From contig NZ_JBKHKJ010000011.1 in assembly GCF_046546515.1 (NCBI RefSeq), positions 62,001 through 126,000 on the forward strand: DNA of 64,000 nt, read 5' to 3'. Positions 45,428 to 54,408 of the stretch are shown here, piece by piece (the stretch's first letter is position 1; each line of letters starts with the position of its first letter). The notes under the pieces were generated by a model. It saw nothing but the letters and a program-made list of their open reading frames with translations, was not told the origin of the DNA and did not search any database. Origin of the DNA: Parasediminibacterium sp046546515 (GTDB lineage Bacteria; Bacteroidota; Bacteroidia; Chitinophagales; Chitinophagaceae). A program made the translations under genes and the position numbers.

Positions 45428-46435
45428 TCAACAATGGGCGGCATCGTATATTTTATGGATAATCTCAACAGTTTTCAAGGCATCAAAAGCACTAGTAGCC
45501 ATGATAGCCCCATTTTGTAAAACATCTATTACATTTTCATACACCTTGTCGTGGTTGCTCATACTACCAATATAAGTGCCATAATTGTTGGCATCGTTTC
45601 CTTTGGGCAGGTTTTCAAATTGAAACCCTTCTATATTTTGATAGGCTAATTCATTAAGGTATTGGCCGCCAATTTTTACCGTGCCTTTTTCTGCAAAAAT
45701 GGTAAGGGAACCCTCCATGTTTTGCTGGTGGCTATTAACCGTGTAATTTATAGTGCCGATAGAACCATTACAAAATTCCATTGCTACTACTCCTGTGTCC
45801 TCAAAATCAATTACTCCTTTGTGGGCAAAATTGCCCGTGAGGGCAAAAACTTTTTTCACGTCCCCATTCATCCAATACAATAAATCTATAAAATGGCTGA
45901 ACTGTGTAAACAATGTGCCGCCATCCATGTCTTTTGTGCCTTTCCAACTGTTTTGATAATACGCTTCGTCCCTATTCCAAAAACAGCTTAACTGAAGGCT
46001 GTATATTTTCCCCAATATGCCTTTGTCTATGGCTTCTTTAACGGCGGCAACGGGTGGGTTGAACCTGTTCTGCTTGATGGCAAATAAAAATTTATTGGTA
46101 CTTGCAGCAGCAGCTATCATGGCTTCGCAATCCTGCACGGTAATAGCCATGGGTTTTTCTACCAATACATGAAAACCAACTTGCAATGCCTGGATACTGT
46201 GGGCTGCATGAAGGCCATTAGGGGTGCATATTGCTATAACATCGATGCTTTCTTCGTTGCTTAACAAATCTTCTATGGCAGTATAGGCCTTGGCATTGTG
46301 TGTTACTGCTAGTTGATGGGCTTTTTCTGCTATTGTATCGCAAACGGCCACCAATATGCCTAAGCGGCCTATATGCTTTGCATGGCGTGCTGCAATCCTG
46401 CCACAACCGATAATGCCAAATTTTATTTTATCCAT
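45428..46435 (-). CDS. WlbA-like UDP-HexNAc(A) 3-dehydrogenase
   Basis: 335 residues of the Gfo/Idh/MocA fold: nucleotide-binding GIIGCGRIAARH (7-18), the signature VEKPMA (about 92-97) and SHFIDLLYW in the C-terminal domain, where the catalytic His lies. WlbA/WbpB oxidise UDP-GlcNAcA at C3, feeding a transaminase and the WlbB acetyltransferase. The gene is followed by a barrel gene and the WlbB-like gene on the same strand, consistent with one pathway. Confidence 0.82.
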   Translation of the reverse strand: MDKIKFGIIGCGRIAARHAKHIGRLGILVAVCDTIAEKAHQLAVTHNAKAYTAIEDLLSNEESIDVIAICTPNGLHAAHSIQALQVGFHVLVEKPMAITVQDCEAMIAAAASTNKFLFAIKQNRFNPPVAAVKEAIDKGILGKIYSLQLSCFWNRDEAYYQNSWKGTKDMDGGTLFTQFSHFIDLLYWMNGDVKKVFALTGNFAHKGVIDFEDTGVVAMEFCNGSIGTINYTVNSHQQNMEGSLTIFAEKGTVKIGGQYLNELAYQNIEGFQFENLPKGNDANNYGTYIGSMSNHDKVYENVIDVLQNGAIMATSAFDALKTVEIIHKIYDAAHC

Positions 46436-46709
46436 TGTCTAATCAAGTGTAGTAAAGGGGCTGCAAGTAAGGAAATCTTCCTACTCAGATGCAAGTTGAA
46501 GCAATTAGCCACGAAGGCAAGAAAACACAAAGAGGCACAAAGTTTTAAGGTAATAAAAAAAAGAAATTCATGGCTTTGTGGCAAAAAAATACCTAGTACT
46601 TACCAACTTTTTTATTTTTAATAAACCTTTATCAAGTTTGTAACCATATTAAGATTAGCACATCCCTCATTTATGCAAACAACTTTTTTACTCATTTTTT
46701 CACATCCAA
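46436..46709. repeat. Intergenic with inverted-repeat element
   Basis: Left arm AGCCACGAAGGCAAGAAAAC and right arm TTCATGGCTTTGTGGCAAAA span about 46507-46585. No gene. Same family as 34325 and 17337. Confidence 0.55.
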
Positions 46710-47228
46710 TTACCCAATTTGCTCCAGATGTGCCACCGAAAACTCTACCACCATTACTTGCCCTAGGCTTTGCAGTTGCACATATACTTTTTTCCTGCCT
46801 TCCCTTAGCACAGTGCCTTCCTTGTCCATAAAAACGCCCTGTGTTATTTTTACTTTGGTATCAGTTCTAAAGCCTTGCAAGGTCCGCAATTCTACCTTAG
46901 CATCTATTTCAGAAAGGTAACGTTTTATAGTATCTATTTCTTCATCTTTTATGATGGCAGGCTTGCCGAGGTAATGCACAAAATTTAGTACGCCATCTGT
47001 TTGAAGCACCTTCAACCTTTGCGGTTCAAAATCAATATTTACAAAAACATACGACCTGAAAAGCGGTTCCTCGATTATTTTTTTTCGGTCTGTCCATTGT
47101 TTTTCAATCCGCTGCACGGGACACCAGCTATCAACACCACGTTTTAGTAAGCCCTCATGTACCTTTTTTTCCCAGCGTGGCTTTGTATAAAGGGCAAACC
47201 ATTTTTTTTCTGAAGTACTTACATTCAT
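46710..47228 (-). CDS. UpxY/NusG-family transcription antiterminator
   Basis: 172 residues from the ATG at 47228 (MNVSTSEKKWFALYTKPRWE); the upstream extension to 47306 has no NusG character. The NGN domain (WFALYTKPRWEKKVHEGL) contains the aromatic docking patch, and the KOW domain starts near KVKITQGVF. Such paralogues in Bacteroidota help RNA polymerase through long polysaccharide operons. It heads the surface-sugar genes on this strand. Confidence 0.9.
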   Translation of the reverse strand: MNVSTSEKKWFALYTKPRWEKKVHEGLLKRGVDSWCPVQRIEKQWTDRKKIIEEPLFRSYVFVNIDFEPQRLKVLQTDGVLNFVHYLGKPAIIKDEEIDTIKRYLSEIDAKVELRTLQGFRTDTKVKITQGVFMDKEGTVLREGRKKVYVQLQSLGQVMVVEFSVAHLEQIG

Positions 47229-47746
47229 TACTGCTCTTATCTTTATCCTTATGATACTTTGAGTGAAAAAAATGTAGTTGTTGTAACCTGTTTTTTTACT
47301 TAGCAAGGAATAGAAATCCTATGTTAAGTTAAGCAAATTAATGGTGTTGTACATAAAAAAAATAAAAAACTTAAAAATAACCTACAATCTGGCTAATATA
47401 TTTCAATAAAATAGAATTTTATATAGCCATGTGTCGGGTCTTATATATAGATGGTAGACAAGGGATAAGACTAAAAAACGTATAATTGTTTTGTACTAAG
47501 TAATAAGCCATAATTATCTTAATATAGTTCTAAGAGGATTTCGTTCTTGCCCCTCTCCTTCGGAGAGGGGTTGGGGTGAGGTCTCTAAAATAAATAGTAT
47601 TAACTTAATTATGTCTGCATACTTATTTTCATTTTTTGGGTCATTTGTCGATAAACGAGTATATATGCAATTCAAAAGATTTCTCCTTTGATTGTTTCAA
47701 AAAATTGAATTAGAGCTATTATATTTGCTAATAACATACCCGAAAC
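47229..47746. other. Intergenic leader region with hairpin repeat
   Basis: No gene in 518 bp. It contains the CCCCTCTCCTTCGGAGAGGG hairpin with TTGGGGTGAGGTCTCT (47547-47585). The remainder is AT-rich. Confidence 0.5.
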
Positions 47747-48295
47747 ATGAAAAAAATACTAGCTATTATTTGTGTACTTGGCTTAGCTGGGTGTTCTAAA
47801 TAAGCTAGCGACCAAAAGCATTGCTGGCAGTTGATTGATGCAAATGGTAGTCCTTTGAATGAAGTGTGTGGCAAAACAGAAACAGAACTAATCCATTGCT
47901 CTGACTGCGGGGTTTATGCAGGTCAAACTACATGGAATTTAGATTCTTGCGACTATTTGTGCTTGGATTGTAATGAGCCAGTTTATTGTTGGTATAGACC
48001 AGATGCGGTTCAGCATCATCTTAAGTCTAGCTACAAACAAGCTAAATGCCAGATGCCTACTGCCGTGCAGATAGATTGTAATTATACATGTGGCATTTGG
48101 ATTACACGATATAAAAAGACATATAAGCCAGCAAACAGAACAATTTATAGTGCTACCTCACATGCTGAATATTGCGATTCTGCCTATTTTAGGTTAAACG
48201 GCCAAGATTCAATCGTATTAAAAAATACTCCGGATTCTTTAATATTGCTTCAAAGAATGAAAGATACCATAGGAGGGAATAATATATTCTACTGA
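47747..48295 (+). pseudogene. Cys-rich lipoprotein interrupted after its lipobox
   Basis: ATG 47747 opens MKKILAIICVLGLAGCSK, a complete lipoprotein signal with Cys16, and then meets an in-frame TAA at 47801-47803. The same frame continues without another stop to 48295 for 164 codons, with many Cys (CGKTETELIHCSDCGVYAG, CDYLCLDCNEPVYC). So a single stop separates signal and body. It is a nonsense-inactivated gene, a sequencing error, or recoding. A TTG at 47831 could start a cytoplasmic remnant. Confidence 0.75.
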
Positions 48296-48296
48296 C

Positions 48297-50330
48297 CTAC
48301 TTCATCTCCTCCAATTCCTTCTGCAATTTAAACATCTCATCCCTTAGCCTGGCCGCTTCCATGAAATCTAGGTCTCGGGCGGCTTTTTCCATTTGTTTCT
48401 TTGTTTGGGCTATTGTTTTCTCTACTTGAGGGATGGTTTTATACACGGCAAAGTCCTCTGCTGCCATGCTTAGTGGTGCATCCTCGGCAATAGCATAGGG
48501 CTTGCTCGGGTCAAAGCCTTTTATGTCCAGCACAGACGTTTGTTTCATAATCTGGTCTATGCTTTTGTTTACCGTGGTAGGGGTAATATTATGCTCGATG
48601 TTGTAGGCTACCTGCTTTTCTCGGCGGCGGTTGGTTTCGTCAATGGTGCGCTGCATGCTCATGGTCATGTTATCGGCATAAAAAATCACCTTGCCATCTA
48701 CGTTCCTAGCTGCACGGCCTGCTGTTTGCGTGAGTGAACGTTCATTCCGCAAAAAGCCTTCTTTGTCCGCATCTAAAATAGCTACCAAAGCCACTTCCGG
48801 CAAGTCTAACCCTTCCCTTAGTAAGTTTACCCCTACAAGCACATCTATCTCACCCAACCGCAACTCCCTAAGTATTTCTATCCTTTCCAGCGTGTCCACG
48901 TCGCTGTGTATGTACTTCGACTTAATCTTGATCCGGCCTAAGTACTTGTCCATTTCCTCTGCCATCCTTTTGGTAAGGGTGGTTACCAGCACACGGTCGC
49001 CTTTTTTCACGGTCTTGTCTATTTCGTCCAGTAAATCGTCTATCTGGTTTACAGATGGCCTTACTTCTATGGGTGGCTCTAGCAAGCCAGTTGGGCGTAC
49101 CACTTGTTCTACCACTACGCCACCTGTTTGTTGCAGTTCGTATTCGCCGGGCGTCGCACTTACAAATACCGTTTGTCCAATCAGGTTTTCAAATTCGCCA
49201 AAGTTTAGTGGCCTGTTATCCATTGCACTGGGCAATCGGAAACCATAGTCAACTAATACCATTTTCCGGCTCCTGTCCCCGCCATACATGCCAGCAATTT
49301 GAGGTATAGTTTGGTGGCTTTCGTCAATCATGCAAATAAAATCCTTAGGGAAATAATCCAACAGGCAGAATGGCCTTGTGCCTGGTTCACGCCTATCAAA
49401 AAAACGTGAATAGTTTTCAATACCATTGCAATAACCAAGTTCACGCACCATTTCCAAATCATATTCCACCCTTTCTTTTATCCGCTGTGCTTCTATGAAT
49501 TTACCGCTGGTTTTGAAATATTCTACCTGCGCCATCATTTCGTCTTGTATCTCGTTGATTACCTGCTGCATAATGTCCTTAGGTGCCAAGTATAGGTTTG
49601 CAGGGAAAATGGCGGCATTTTCCAATACGCCAATCCGTTTGCTGGTAGCTTTTTCCAAGCTTTCTATTTCTTCTATTTCATCGCCAAAAAAAGTTACCCG
49701 ATAAGCAATATCCAGATATGGCAGGTTAATGTCCACGGTGTCGCCCTTTACCCGAAATGTACCCCTACCAAAATCGCCTTGACTACGCTGGTACAAGCTG
49801 TTTACTAAGGCGTGCAGGAAACCTTGGCGGGAAATTATTTGTCCCTTATTGATCCTGATAACACCATTCGCAAATTCGGTAGGGTTGCCCATGCCATAAA
49901 TGCAGCTTACGCTGGCCACAACTATAATGTCCCTCCTGCCACTTAGCAGTTCGCTTGTGGCTTGAAGGCGGAGTTTGTCTAACTCTTCATTAATGCTCAG
50001 GTCTTTTTCTATGTAAGTATCGCTGGTGGGCATGTATGCTTCCGGTTGGTAGTAGTCGTAATAGCTTACGAAATAGCCGACCGCATTGTCAGGGAAAAAT
50101 TGTTTGAACTCGCCGTACAACTGTGCCACTAGGGTCTTGTTATGCGTAAGCACCAACGTAGGGCGTTGCGTGGATGCAATTACATTGGCCATTGTAAATG
50201 TTTTGCCACTGCCTGTAACACCCAGTAAAGTTTGGTATTGTTCGCCTTCTTCAATGCCATTCACCAGTTGGCGTATGGCACCGGGCTGGTCGCCAGAGGG
50301 TTCATAAGGTGCATGTAATTGAAATGCCAT
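48297..50330 (-). CDS. uvrB: Excinuclease ABC subunit UvrB
   Basis: 677 residues, the family's normal length. Walker A LLGVTGSGKTF (about 35-45), the DNA-threading beta-hairpin around YYDYYQPEAYMPTSDTYIEK, the helicase motif DES (MIDESHQT), QTAGRAARN and a C-terminal UVR domain (LDFMEAARLRDEMFKLQKEL) that binds UvrC. It verifies damage in nucleotide excision repair. TAAATTTG at 50342-50335 on this strand is a possible -7 box very near the ATG. Confidence 0.98.
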   Translation of the reverse strand: MAFQLHAPYEPSGDQPGAIRQLVNGIEEGEQYQTLLGVTGSGKTFTMANVIASTQRPTLVLTHNKTLVAQLYGEFKQFFPDNAVGYFVSYYDYYQPEAYMPTSDTYIEKDLSINEELDKLRLQATSELLSGRRDIIVVASVSCIYGMGNPTEFANGVIRINKGQIISRQGFLHALVNSLYQRSQGDFGRGTFRVKGDTVDINLPYLDIAYRVTFFGDEIEEIESLEKATSKRIGVLENAAIFPANLYLAPKDIMQQVINEIQDEMMAQVEYFKTSGKFIEAQRIKERVEYDLEMVRELGYCNGIENYSRFFDRREPGTRPFCLLDYFPKDFICMIDESHQTIPQIAGMYGGDRSRKMVLVDYGFRLPSAMDNRPLNFGEFENLIGQTVFVSATPGEYELQQTGGVVVEQVVRPTGLLEPPIEVRPSVNQIDDLLDEIDKTVKKGDRVLVTTLTKRMAEEMDKYLGRIKIKSKYIHSDVDTLERIEILRELRLGEIDVLVGVNLLREGLDLPEVALVAILDADKEGFLRNERSLTQTAGRAARNVDGKVIFYADNMTMSMQRTIDETNRRREKQVAYNIEHNITPTTVNKSIDQIMKQTSVLDIKGFDPSKPYAIAEDAPLSMAAEDFAVYKTIPQVEKTIAQTKKQMEKAARDLDFMEAARLRDEMFKLQKELEEMK

Positions 50331-50392
50331 GATACAAATTTACGGAAAGCTTGAGTTTTGGTAGTTGTTTTTTGTTATTCACCACATAGGCA

Positions 50393-51772
50393 CTACTGCG
50401 TCGGCCCACTATCTACCGATGCTTCAATTACAGTTTGTACGCTTGTAGAAACATTAGATAAAAAGTCGAAGCCTGTTGCAGCTTCTATCGAATCTACCGA
50501 TACCCTGTAATAGCCCCAGGTCTGTGCATTTACAGTTTGGTTATTGGGTATGTCTATGGCTATCACACGGGTGCTGGTGGTTATGCGGCTTACGTCATTT
50601 ATGCCCACAGGCAGGACCACGGCTACTTTCCAATAATGGGCATATACATTTATTTTACCATTATTAATGGTAAGGCTATCGCCTCCATTGCTGCCATAGC
50701 CACCAGTGCCATACCCCCCTGCAATAATGTATAATTCATTGCCTGCGGTCATTAATGTGCGGCAATAGGTTTCAAAACTTGCCCACGTTTGTTCATTTAA
50801 TATAGGGGCTTGTGGCGTTATGTTGGTCATTACAAAAGTTGCCCTGTTGTCACTGTCGCTGCCATCCCTATCTTCCGACGGGCAAAGATGCCCCCTGTCA
50901 AAGCCTGAATTTGTATAGTGGCTTGTTACTGCCTTATAATAACCGCTTGGCAGGGTTGAATCTGAATTGAAACAATCGCACCTTGCAGAACTCCCTTTCC
51001 AAGCACTGCTTAGGTGCCAGCTAGACCAGTTGGGTTCCCCTTTGCTATTGTTGTACGATACGGTGTATTGCGATTTTGTAAGCAAATAATTGTTGGAGTC
51101 TGTTGTATTGGTAGTGGCATTGCTGGGGTTGCCCATTGCCAAGTTATTGTCCCTTGTGGGTATCGTGTCGTTCGGGTTGGCACCAACGGTACATCCACAG
51201 TCATTTGTCCCAAACGTAGTATAGCCGCTTGTAGTACCTGCTTTGCCATTGGCCGTTATGGCTATGTCGTCAATGTTTAACCGCCCGCCACCCAGTTTCC
51301 TAATTTGAAAACGGATACTGCCGGGGTACGACTTGATAAAAGTAACCATGGTGAAATGGGTATCTTTTGTAACAATGCTGTCGCCAACACGCTGCCAGCT
51401 AACGCCCTTGTCCGTGGAAGCATATAATGCCCAAATGCTTGGGGCATCATTTCCATATCGTGCATGGACAAGCGATATTAATTTAGTAGCCCCTGCACTA
51501 AAATCAAAATTCATGGTAACCGTACCCTCCTGCTTGATGCGGATTGATTTGGTGCCATTTTTTTTGTCAAAAGGCGTTTGTCCAATCAATGCGTCATTAA
51601 AGTTCCATGAACCTGAAAGCAAAAGCACATTTGCATATAGATAGGCTTTTTTTTCGCCTGTTTCCAAGCCTTCGTGCAATAATTTTAAATTTTGCTGCGC
51701 AGATAATGTTCCGCTTATGAAAGCAAGGAGCAATAAACCTAGAAGGTGTATTTTTATTTTCATATACGGCAC
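50393..51772 (-). CDS. Secreted DNA/RNA non-specific endonuclease
   Basis: 459 residues; ATG 51763 (MKIKIHLLG) is an alternative start. Signal peptide ends near LSAQQ. Residues about 28-175 form a beta-sandwich (choice-of-anchor/CBM-like). The nuclease domain has the active-site DRGH (292-295) followed by LCPSEDR and the Asn-bearing NITPQAPILNEQTW of the beta-beta-alpha-metal NUC1 family. Asp-Cys-Gly-Cys near 191 and Cys-Asp-Cys near 265 could form disulfides. Likely nutrient scavenging or biofilm DNA turnover. Confidence 0.92.
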   Translation of the reverse strand: MPYMKIKIHLLGLLLLAFISGTLSAQQNLKLLHEGLETGEKKAYLYANVLLLSGSWNFNDALIGQTPFDKKNGTKSIRIKQEGTVTMNFDFSAGATKLISLVHARYGNDAPSIWALYASTDKGVSWQRVGDSIVTKDTHFTMVTFIKSYPGSIRFQIRKLGGGRLNIDDIAITANGKAGTTSGYTTFGTNDCGCTVGANPNDTIPTRDNNLAMGNPSNATTNTTDSNNYLLTKSQYTVSYNNSKGEPNWSSWHLSSAWKGSSARCDCFNSDSTLPSGYYKAVTSHYTNSGFDRGHLCPSEDRDGSDSDNRATFVMTNITPQAPILNEQTWASFETYCRTLMTAGNELYIIAGGYGTGGYGSNGGDSLTINNGKINVYAHYWKVAVVLPVGINDVSRITTSTRVIAIDIPNNQTVNAQTWGYYRVSVDSIEAATGFDFLSNVSTSVQTVIEASVDSGPTQ

Positions 51773-51846
51773 TAAGAATGTATTTGTAGCCGTGCAAGAT
51801 AAAGCAGAAAAATGGATTTGGGGAAATGGATTAAAAAAGGGTTAAA

Positions 51847-52197
51847 CACAGATTTTGCAGTTGACTTCGTTATGAAAGACTCAAATTCAATAAAGACAAG
51901 CGTTTGAGCCGATTTTTTGGCTGAAAACATAGTAAACTATGGTAAAGCCAAAAATTCAACCCGGATTATGCAGTTGACTTCGTTATGAAAGGCTCAAATG
52001 CAATAAATACAAGTATTTGAGCCGAATTTTTGGTCGAAAACATAGTGTACTATGACTAGGCCAAAAAATCAAGCAAATGCTTGTGTTTGAAGTAATTGGG
52101 GCTTGCAATAGATTTCAACTGCAAAACCCGGGTTCAAGCAAGTGCATGTGTTTGAAGTAGTTGGGGCTTGCAACAGATTTTAACTGTAATATCTGGG
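51847..52197. mobile_element. 173-bp MITE (outer copy) split by a second copy
   Basis: The left part (51847-51954) and right part (52138-52197) make one 173-bp element once the inner copy and one TSD are removed (351 minus 178). Its ends are CACAGATTTTGCAGTTGA and its imperfect complement CCCAGATATTACAGTTAA. Flanking direct repeats TTAAA occur at 51842-51846 and 52198-52202. No coding capacity. Confidence 0.85.
51960..52132. mobile_element. 173-bp MITE (inner copy)
   Basis: Starts CCCGGATTATGCAGTTGA and ends with the complement of CCCGGGTTTTGCAGTTGA. It is flanked by TTCAA at 51955-51959 and 52133-52137. Inserted into the outer copy at a TTCAA site. Confidence 0.9.
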
Positions 52198-52204
52198 TTA
52201 AAAT

Positions 52205-52255
52205 TTGCACGGGGGCGTTCCTCCGTGCAGACGTTGCATGCAGCGTCTCCACGAT
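52205..52255. repeat. Two GC-rich hairpins, AGACGTTGCATGC family
   Basis: GCACGG/CCGTGC stem with a 10-nt loop (about 52207-52228) and the palindrome AGACGTTGCATGCAGCGTCT (about 52229-52248). It is separate from the MITE to its left. Confidence 0.7.
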
Positions 52256-52403
52256 GAATCATAGTACTCAATAGTGCCAGACCAGGGGCACTTTATAAAC
52301 CATACCCAACAACGATAGCCAGCCAAGCTGAAATAATAAAATAGGGTGCTTTAAATTTTGGCTTATTATTTGAATTTATTGCTGCATAAACTGTTTATTA
52401 AAC

Positions 52404-53501
52404 ATGATGAAGCTTCCTTTTTATTTAAAATCGACCATTATCCTTTTTGGGCTGATTCTTTTTGCTTTCATAATGGTAAACCTTAGGGAGATATTGATAC
52501 CCATCGCATTTTCATTGCTGATCGCTATTTTACTAAACCCTGTTTGCAACTGGTTGGAAAGGAATTTATTGCCCAAGGTTGGGGCAATTGCCGTTTCGGT
52601 GATACTTGCTATTGTAGTGATTACGGGTGTGGCCTATTTTCTTACAATCCAAATAAATGGGTTTGCTAGCCAAATGCCTTTATTAAAAAAGAAATTTGCG
52701 GAAATGTTTTTGCATTGCCAGCAATATGCAGCAATACATTTTAATATGCCATTAGCAAAACAAGAAGCTTATATAAATAATGGCATATCAGAATTAAAGC
52801 CATATATAGAAAGGACATTGGGCAATGTTGTTGGCTCGATTGCTGTTATTTTTTTAGTACCTGTTTATACTTTTCTTTTTTTGTATTACAAATCGCTCTT
52901 GCTAAATTTTTTATATGAAACTTCAGCCGAGCAAAATTATCAAGAAGTAACCTCTGTACTAGCCAAAACAAAGGGTGCTATACAAAATTATATGATGGGC
53001 ATTATAATAGAAGCGGCCATTATTGCCAGTTTAAATTCCATAACCCTATTTATATTCGGGATAAAATACGCCATTCTTTTAGGTGTTATCGGGGCAATAT
53101 TAAATATACTCCCATTTGTTGGGGGCATTCTCGGTGTTTTCCTGCCGTTGGTTATAGCCACTATTACCAAAGATGGCTATGGTACGCAAATAGGTATTAT
53201 CGTTTCCTATACCATTATCCAGTTTATAGACAATCATTTTATAGTGCCTTATGTGGTTTCTGCACAAGTAAAAATCAATGCATTGATTTCTATCGTTATT
53301 GTTTTGCTCGGCGGATCGGCGTGGGGGTTATCTGGCATGTTTTTGTCCATACCATTCATTGGCGTGCTGAAAATTATTTTTGATAGCGTTCCAGAATTAA
53401 AATCATTGAGCAAATTATTGGGGAACGAAATACCCAGAAAACACAAAGGCGAAATTTGGGGGCAGCGAAGAAGAAAGAAACCTTTGATGCAAGTTGTATA
53501 G
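52404..53501 (+). CDS. AI-2E / PerM-family permease
   Basis: 365 residues with about eight membrane helices. The N-terminal pair (IILFGLILFAFIMVNL, then REILIPIAFSLLIAILLNP), an amphipathic region and a C-terminal FVGGILGVFLPLVIATI stretch match AI-2E family transporters (TqsA/PerM-like). The basic tail (IWGQRRRKKPLMQVV) is cytoplasmic. The substrate varies in this family and cannot be assigned. It lies between two MITE sites. Confidence 0.9.
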   Translation: MMKLPFYLKSTIILFGLILFAFIMVNLREILIPIAFSLLIAILLNPVCNWLERNLLPKVGAIAVSVILAIVVITGVAYFLTIQINGFASQMPLLKKKFAEMFLHCQQYAAIHFNMPLAKQEAYINNGISELKPYIERTLGNVVGSIAVIFLVPVYTFLFLYYKSLLLNFLYETSAEQNYQEVTSVLAKTKGAIQNYMMGIIIEAAIIASLNSITLFIFGIKYAILLGVIGAILNILPFVGGILGVFLPLVIATITKDGYGTQIGIIVSYTIIQFIDNHFIVPYVVSAQVKINALISIVIVLLGGSAWGLSGMFLSIPFIGVLKIIFDSVPELKSLSKLLGNEIPRKHKGEIWGQRRRKKPLMQVV

Positions 53502-53526
53502 GCCTTTGTTTTCGCGCCTTATTCAA

Positions 53527-53699
53527 CCCGGATTATGCAGTTGACTTCGTTATGAAAGGCTCAAATGCAATAAATACAAGTATTTGAGCCGAATTTTTGG
53601 TCGAAAACATAGTGTACTATGGCAAGGCCAAAAAATCAAGCAAATGCTTGTGTTTGAAGTAGTTGAGTCTTGCAATAGATTTCAACTGCAAAATCTGGG
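53527..53699. mobile_element. 173-bp MITE, third copy
   Basis: Same length and ends as the inner copy (CCCGGATTATGCAGTTGA; right end complement CCCAGATTTTGCAGTTGA). Flanked by TTCAA at 53522-53526 and 53700-53704. It lies 25 bp after the AI-2E gene. Confidence 0.92.
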
Positions 53700-53866
53700 T
53701 TCAAGCGATGTTGTAAAAAAAAATCCCAAAAATAAATGTTTCAACAAGGTATTTTGTGGGGTGCATTTAAAAATGTCGTTTTTTTTGTTTCCTATTTGGC
53801 AGAAACAGGCGATATTTAATCTTATTTGCATAAGAAAGCCCTTGGTGTTTGCGGTTCAACAAACAA

Positions 53867-53919
53867 CCTATATGGGGGAAGTTTTGGATACCCATGGGCG
53901 AATATTTCCCCCATATAGG
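53867..53919. repeat. CCTATATGGGGG palindromic element, copy 3
   Basis: CCTATATGGGGGAA (53867-53880) and its exact complement (53906-53919) flank 25 bp that contain an ATACCCATGGGCG stretch. Confidence 0.85.
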
Positions 53920-54050
53920 ATTTTTATTTTGGGCTTTATACATATTCATGCCAACTTTGCATTAAATCTGGGTTAAAGGAGGAGCTAGGGATATCTTGGC
54001 ATTGCCTCCTACATCGGATTTTAGTTGGCCTAGGAAAATGATAATCCACC

Positions 54051-54160
54051 ATCAAAATCTTATCAGTTTCTTATCAATAAATTATCATTCTGTTATAATA
54101 AAACTATCATTCTATTATCAATACATTATCATAAAATTCACTTAAATTATCATAAAAAAT
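54051..54160. repeat. 11-nt-period array, ATTATCAAT family
   Basis: Units start with ATCA or ATAA at 54051, 54062, 54073, 54084, 54095, 54106, 54117 and 54128 (ATCAAAATCTT, ATCAGTTTCTT, ATCAATAAATT, ATCATTCTGTT, ATAATAAAACT, ATCATTCTATT, ATCAATACATT, ATCATAAAATT), then a 10-nt unit. The period is as in the three other arrays but the unit differs. Confidence 0.8.
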
Positions 54161-54408
54161 CAGGCTTGAAAAACAAAAAACAGTTGAATAACAATGAGTT
54201 ACAAGCTAAAAGATAGACTCTAAAAAAAATAAATAACGGAAAAAGGAGAAAAAAGCCATTTCAAACCTTCGCCCAGTTCTTCCATTTCCTCTGCCCAAAA
54301 GGGTTTGTGTGAGGCTATAAACATAGGCGGAGATTTCAGCGAAGGCAGAAAAATAATTTAAATACTTTTCCAACATTAAATACCTTAGCCGCATAAACTT
54401 GATTATAC

